From the NCBI GenBank assembly GCA_020217115.1, contig JAIWOA010000116.1:1-10123 (forward strand): a stretch of 10,123 nucleotides of DNA. The letters run 5' to 3'. Shown here piece by piece: positions 6,951 through 10,123 of the stretch; position 1 is the stretch's first letter; each line of letters starts with the position of its first letter. Under the pieces are notes generated by a model. That model saw only the letters and a list, made by a program, of their open reading frames with translations, had not been told where the DNA came from and ran no database searches. The stretch is from Calditerrivibrio sp. (GTDB taxonomy: Bacteria > Chrysiogenota > Deferribacteres > Deferribacterales > Calditerrivibrionaceae). Made by a program: the position numbers and the translations under genes.

Positions 6951-7283
6951 ATGATATTTACGGGAAGTTTGGTCACTTTTGCTGAAGGAAAATCAAAGGA
7001 TGTGGTGGAGTTTTTAAGTAATTATCCACAAATAGATGTGTATACTGTTTCAGAAGAAAAAAGATCTATTGTTATCACAATCGAAAGTGATAGTGAGGAA
7101 TCTCTTGAGGAGCTCTGTAAAGAGCTTATGAACCATGATGATATCATTAATATAGGGCACCATTACTTTAATTTTGAAGAGGAAGTAGAAAAAATTAATA
7201 AGGGTGAAGTTACCAATATTAGTCTTAAAGGTTTTTCAAAAAGTGAACAGAGAAAGTTAAGGGATACTAAATATGAGTATTAA
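6951..7283 (+). CDS. napD: NapD, chaperone for NapA Tat export
   Basis: A 110-residue soluble cytoplasmic protein. The order of elements fits NapD: an opening strand (FTGSLVTFAEGK, 3-14), a helix and 'YPQIDVYTVSEEKRSIVITIE' (25-45), then 'INIGHHYFNFEEE' (66-78), which corresponds to the 'GV-S-SLVYHHFE' end of other NapD proteins. NapD binds the NapA twin-arginine signal peptide and holds back export until the cofactors are inserted. A tail of about 30 charged residues (80-110) extends beyond the usual 80-90 residue length. GGAGA at 6941-6945 precedes the ATG. The last 11 bases overlap napG, so the two are probably translationally coupled. Sequence similarity in this family is low, so position between napA and napG carries much of the weight. 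Confidence 0.82.
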   Translation: MIFTGSLVTFAEGKSKDVVEFLSNYPQIDVYTVSEEKRSIVITIESDSEESLEELCKELMNHDDIINIGHHYFNFEEEVEKINKGEVTNISLKGFSKSEQRKLRDTKYEY

Positions 7284-8022
7284 GGAATTTTTGCAACAAG
7301 TTTTTAATAACAACCCTTTCAAAGGTTTTTTTCAAATAGATAGATTAAGACCACCTGGTGCAGTTGAAGAAAAAAGATTTATGGAATTATGTATCCGATG
7401 TGCAAGGTGTATTGAGGTTTGCCCTTACGATTCTATAAAAAGAGCAGATTTTTTTGAAAAACTTCAGATAGGTACTCCATATATATTTGCAAAGGAACGA
7501 GCCTGTTACCTATGTATGAAATGTCCATCAGTTTGTCCTACAGGTGCTTTAGACAATTCTTTAATTGAACCGGAAAAGGTAAAAATTGGAGTTGCACATA
7601 TAGATGAAAATAGATGTCTAAACTATTTATATGTCAAGGAAGAGAGTGGAGTTATAAATACCGGGAAAGCACAGATATGTTCCACCTGTTACAATGTATG
7701 TCCACTGCAGGACAGGGCAATAGTTATGGAACAGTATATATTGCCTGTTATTACTGATAAGTGTGTTGGATGTGGTATATGTGTAGAAAAATGTCCAACT
7801 GAACCTAAGTCTATCAATATCATACCCACAGGAATGGGTAACAAGAATACCGCTGGCTTTTATTATCAGAGATCTAAAATGAGTTTTAAAAAATCTGAAG
7901 AGGCGATATCAGATTTTTATAAAGGAGATAAGTTAATTCAAAAAAAACAGACTATTCAGGGTGAAAATAAGCCTAAATTTGAAAATAATTTTAAAGTCCA
8001 GGAGAAGATTGAGGGGTGGTAA
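7273..8022 (+). CDS. napG: NapG-type ferredoxin with four [4Fe-4S] sites, lacking a Tat signal
   Basis: A 249-residue iron-sulfur protein of the NapG/MauM family. After 'RLRPPGAVEE' (24-33), the family's opening signature, come four cluster sites: Cys40/43/46/50, Cys78/81/84/88, Cys115 with Cys136/139/143, and Cys164/167/170/174. 'GTPYIFAKERACYLC' and 'VCPTGALD' are also typical. NapG works with NapH as a quinol dehydrogenase that delivers electrons towards periplasmic NapA. The usual twin-arginine signal is missing: the protein starts MSIKEFLQQVF, with no RR and no alanine-rich core, and an in-frame TAA at 7258-7260 excludes a longer start. A lysine-rich tail of about 50 residues (200-249) has no recognised function. 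The start overlaps napD by 11 bp, and napH begins 4 bp after the stop. A weak AAGG lies at 7259-7262. Confidence 0.88.
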   Translation: MSIKEFLQQVFNNNPFKGFFQIDRLRPPGAVEEKRFMELCIRCARCIEVCPYDSIKRADFFEKLQIGTPYIFAKERACYLCMKCPSVCPTGALDNSLIEPEKVKIGVAHIDENRCLNYLYVKEESGVINTGKAQICSTCYNVCPLQDRAIVMEQYILPVITDKCVGCGICVEKCPTEPKSINIIPTGMGNKNTAGFYYQRSKMSFKKSEEAISDFYKGDKLIQKKQTIQGENKPKFENNFKVQEKIEGW

Positions 8023-8026
8023 TATC

Positions 8027-8821
8027 ATGATAAAAAAATATAGAAGATTAATCCAGATAATTGTTTTTGTAGGGATGTTTATTATACCACTTTTAAATAT
8101 ACTCGAAATAACATTTATCAAAGGTACATTTTATTCCATTGATATAGGTGATGTTGCTATGGCAGACCCCTTTGCAATATTTCAGGCGTTTTTGGTTTCA
8201 AGGGGAATAAGCTTTGGGATGGTTGTTTCAGTTGTTATACCTATCCTGATAATGCTTATACTTGGAAGAGTTTGGTGTAGCTGGATGTGCCCCTATTATC
8301 TTATTACAGAATTTATAGAATATCTTAGAAAGAAGCTTAGGTTAAAGCTTAATAGACCAAAGTATCATAAAACTCTTCCAGATAAAACCAATTTTGTAAG
8401 ATTTATATTTTTGATAATAGGAACAATTGTTGCAGGAATTTCGGGCATCCCATTGCTCAATCTGATATCTGCTCCAGGAGTAATATCTTCCCAGGCGCTT
8501 GTTTTAATAAAATTTCATTATATTACCTTTGAAATTTTTTTTATTTTATTATTACTCATTCTCGAATTTTTCTATTTTAGATTTTGGTGCAGATTTTTTT
8601 GTCCACAAGGGGCATTTTTGTCAATTTTTAGAGTCAAAAATGGGCTTAGAGTAGAGAAAATGGTTGATAATTGCAGCAATTGTTTAAGCTGCATAAGAAG
8701 CTGTCCAATGATCTTAAATCCTATGGAGGATGGTTTGAACCCACTCTGCAATAACTGCGGTGATTGCGTAGATGCCTGCCCTGACAATAAAAAGATAGAA
8801 ACTCTCAAATTCAGAATGTGA
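8027..8821 (+). CDS. napH: NapH, membrane ferredoxin-type quinol dehydrogenase subunit
   Basis: A 264-residue inner-membrane protein. Four hydrophobic segments are seen at about 8-28, 62-82, 122-148 and 165-187. The paired CX3CP motifs characteristic of NapH lie at the ends of segments two and four (Cys84-Cys88-Pro, Cys188-Cys192-Pro). Two [4Fe-4S] sites follow in the cytoplasmic tail (Cys216/219/222/226 and Cys241/244/247/251). With NapG it should oxidise menaquinol. I chose the ATG at 8027, with GAGGGG at 8011-8016 and 4 bp after the napG stop. An in-frame ATG at 7961 would add 22 residues including SRRRLR, but it lies inside napG and has no ribosome site. It is the last gene of the operon. 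Confidence 0.92.
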   Translation: MIKKYRRLIQIIVFVGMFIIPLLNILEITFIKGTFYSIDIGDVAMADPFAIFQAFLVSRGISFGMVVSVVIPILIMLILGRVWCSWMCPYYLITEFIEYLRKKLRLKLNRPKYHKTLPDKTNFVRFIFLIIGTIVAGISGIPLLNLISAPGVISSQALVLIKFHYITFEIFFILLLLILEFFYFRFWCRFFCPQGAFLSIFRVKNGLRVEKMVDNCSNCLSCIRSCPMILNPMEDGLNPLCNNCGDCVDACPDNKKIETLKFRM

Positions 8822-8847
8822 GGAAGGTTTTTCCTATAATATTTTTT
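8821..8847 (+). terminator. Weak terminator candidate after napH
   Basis: AGGAA (8821-8825) and TTCCT (8831-8835) form a 5-bp stem starting at the napH stop codon. A run of six T follows at 8842-8847, six bases beyond the stem. The stem is short and the gap to the T-run is long, so this is only a candidate. No better one is seen downstream on this strand. Confidence 0.3.
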
Positions 8848-8912
8848 GGGTTGATTATTCTCCAGGTAGATCTTAGATTTCTGATAAGATAAGGAAATTG
8901 TTTTTACAGAAA

Positions 8913-8936
8913 AGCAACTTCATAATTTTATGGAAG
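8913..8936 (-). terminator. Weak terminator candidate after the hemolysin III gene
   Basis: On the minus strand CATAA and TTATG form a perfect 5-bp stem (8921-8932) that extends by three pairs (CTT with AAG) across a one-base bulge. It is followed by TTGCTTTT. The hairpin is AT-rich and unstable, but its place just after the stop codon, in the convergent gap, suits a terminator. Confidence 0.3.
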
Positions 8937-8946
8937 ATGTTTGTAA

Positions 8947-9603
8947 TTATATAATGGTAGATACAGCAACAAAATGACTTGTAGTTCCAAGAATGACAAA
9001 GATGTGCCATATTTCATGGAATCCAAAAATTTTTGGGAATGGATCAGGTTTTTTCAGTGCATATACAATAGCTCCTACGGTATATAATATCCCACCAGAA
9101 ATCAACCATGATATCCCCATTAAATTCAATTTTGTATAAAGAGGGTAAATTGCTACCACACCTACCCATCCCATTATCAGATAAATTGAAGTATAAAGTA
9201 GTCTTGGTGCATGTATCCAGAAAATTTTAAAAAATATTCCAAGAATGGTTATAATCCACAAAGATACAAACATTGACCACCCAATTCCCCCTTTAATAAC
9301 TATCAAACAAAAAGGTGTGTAGCTTCCTGATATCAATACAAATATCATTATATGGTCAAGTCTCTTAAAAAGATATTTTAACTCTGATTTTTTTGGTACA
9401 AGATGATACAGCCCACTTGAAATGTAAAGTAGTGCAACAGAAATACCAAAAATAAATAATGAAAAGATCTTTATAGGATCGTTTTCAGCCATAGTTTTCT
9501 TTATAAGTAATATGGAGAAAAAAAATGATACAAAACCGAACAAAAGATGAGATATCGAACTTATAAATTCGATGTCATTAAAATAATTTTTAAACCTGCT
9601 CAT
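8947..9603 (-). CDS. Hemolysin III family (YqfA/PAQR-like) integral membrane protein
   Basis: A 218-residue protein with about seven hydrophobic segments. It has the family's conserved metal-site pattern: Ser63-x3-His67 in 'SSGLYH', Asp83 in 'RLDHIMIFVLISGSYTP', and His196-x3-His200 in 'GFHEIWH'. The opening 'EFISSISHLLFG' (12-23) is also typical. Bacterial members belong to the same superfamily as eukaryotic adiponectin/progestin receptors. The 'hemolysin' name comes from a Bacillus cereus protein, and real function in most bacteria is unknown, so a link to lysis should not be assumed. The gene stands alone and converges on napH. Its ATG has no clear Shine-Dalgarno. An 11-bp palindrome (ATAGTTACTAT, 9609-9619) lies just upstream of it. 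The next Met is at residue 38, beyond conserved sequence, so the first ATG is retained. Confidence 0.9.
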   Translation of the reverse strand: MSRFKNYFNDIEFISSISHLLFGFVSFFFSILLIKKTMAENDPIKIFSLFIFGISVALLYISSGLYHLVPKKSELKYLFKRLDHIMIFVLISGSYTPFCLIVIKGGIGWSMFVSLWIITILGIFFKIFWIHAPRLLYTSIYLIMGWVGVVAIYPLYTKLNLMGISWLISGGILYTVGAIVYALKKPDPFPKIFGFHEIWHIFVILGTTSHFVAVSTII

Positions 9604-9750
9604 AGATGATAGTTACTATGTTAACGAAGCTATTGCAATAGAAAAATGAACCGATATTTATAAACGTTAAAGTAAGATAAATTTTAGCTTTAATCTGAAA
9701 GTAATCTTGTATCTTTCCCCCTTAACAATCATAATATTAAACCTTTTTCA

Positions 9751-9813
9751 AACTTTTAACTTTCCACTCTTAACTTTTCACTTTCAACCCAACACTTTCC
9801 ACTTTTAACTAAA
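9751..9813. repeat. Degenerate heptanucleotide tandem repeat
   Basis: Nine consecutive 7-base units fit the pattern (A/C)ACTTT(T/C). The clear ones are AACTTTT, AACTTTC, AACTTTT, CACTTTC, CACTTTC and CACTTTT. One unit is altered (CACTCTT), and AACCCAA at 9786-9792 and the last AACTAAA are degenerate. The phase is kept throughout. The array fills the end of the 205-bp spacer 9604-9808 and runs over the stop codon (9809-9811) of the next minus-strand gene. The rest of that spacer is AT-rich with no gene or clear promoter. Confidence 0.7.
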
Positions 9814-10123
9814 ACTTCTCCCACACAAACTCACCCAGATTCCTCTGGACTTTGTCAAATTTTAACCCCACAAGATATATCTCCTTACCCTCATTCAGAT
9901 ACTTCTCATAATACCTTTTCTGTTTTATCTGAGATAGAGGATCCTCATCTGTTACCTTGATCTCCATGATATATATTGCATTGGAAAACTTTACCGTAAT
10001 ATCTATCCTACCCCTGTTCGTCACATCCTCTCCTATTATATCCACTCCCAAACCTTGCAGGTATGCATACAATACTGTAGCATAAAAACCTTCACTCTTA
10101 TACATCTCATTGTTCACATAATT
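9809..10123 (-). CDS. C-terminal PD-(D/E)XK nuclease domain protein, probably the end of an AAA-ATPase-like gene, partial
   Basis: The frame is open to the right edge, so the gene continues outside the window; the GTG at 10117 is probably an internal valine. The visible ~105 residues match the C-terminal domain found in the AAA-ATPase/PD-(D/E)XK family (DUF1703-type). They show 'SEGFYATVLYAYLQGLG', then 'TNRGRIDITVKF' with the catalytic Asp, 'IYIMEIKV' with the E-x-K pair, 'QIKQKRYYEKYLNEGKEIYLVGLKFD', and a short end 'NLGEFVWEKF'. Full-length members are typically about 500 residues, with an N-terminal ATPase domain. They are common accessory genes in anaerobes, and their role is not established. 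The stop codon lies within the heptanucleotide repeat. Confidence 0.8.
   Translation of the reverse strand, partial: NYVNNEMYKSEGFYATVLYAYLQGLGVDIIGEDVTNRGRIDITVKFSNAIYIMEIKVTDEDPLSQIKQKRYYEKYLNEGKEIYLVGLKFDKVQRNLGEFVWEKF

Noticed and set aside
7961..8026. Upstream ATG for napH with an SRRRLR stretch
   Set aside because: It lies within napG, has no ribosome site, and the basic stretch is not followed directly by a signal-like core. The ATG at 8027 has a GAGGGG site and normal NapH length.
8898..8917. Hairpin TTGTTTTT/AAAAGCAA in the convergent gap
   Set aside because: Eight pairs including one G-T, nearly all A-T, with no flanking T-run of use on the plus strand. Too weak to call.

Overview
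This is an AT-rich window (roughly one third G+C by eye) from an anaerobically respiring Gram-negative bacterium. The evidence for that lifestyle is a periplasmic nitrate reductase operon, a multihaem c-type cytochrome, a Tat-exported molybdoenzyme, a lipoprotein signal peptide and a sigma-54 regulatory module. The gene order napM-napA-napD-napG-napH with no napB recalls the nap clusters of sulfate reducers such as Desulfovibrio desulfuricans. Together with the low GC it would also fit a member of the Deferribacterota. That taxonomic guess is inference and was not tested by any search.

Left part (1-3894, all minus strand). Three genes with 4-bp ATGA overlaps run right to left: a PhnD-like periplasmic binding lipoprotein, a membrane histidine kinase, and an NtrC-type sigma-54 response regulator. 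Downstream and in the same direction lies the start of an iron-sulfur electron-transfer subunit of the DmsB/PsrB/ArrB type, cut by the window edge. Between regulator and Fe-S gene there is a good sigma-54 promoter (GG-N10-GC), and about 110-130 bp upstream of its predicted start site a 7-7-7 inverted repeat suited to be the regulator's binding site. I read this as a binding-protein/kinase/activator module, analogous to AioX-AioS-AioR of arsenite oxidase control, which switches on an off-window molybdopterin oxidoreductase.

Middle part (3895-8821, plus strand). A 228-bp divergent intergenic region holds a TATAAT box and a 14-bp direct repeat with exactly 20-bp spacing. It precedes napM (tetrahaem cytochrome), napA (catalytic subunit), napD (chaperone), napG (four-cluster ferredoxin) and napH (membrane quinol-oxidising subunit). 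Electrons should pass from menaquinol through NapH/NapG to NapM and NapA, with no NapB or NapC in view. Two details stand out: a strong intrinsic-terminator hairpin sits between napA and napD, and NapG lacks the Tat signal peptide usual for this family, with an in-frame stop ruling out an N-terminal extension.

Right part (8822-10123). A short convergent gap is followed by a minus-strand hemolysin III/YqfA-family membrane protein. Next comes a 205-bp spacer that ends in a phased heptanucleotide repeat. Last is the C-terminal PD-(D/E)XK nuclease domain of a gene that runs off the right edge. No tRNA, rRNA, CRISPR array or insertion sequence is visible. No gene-free stretch exceeds 300 bases.
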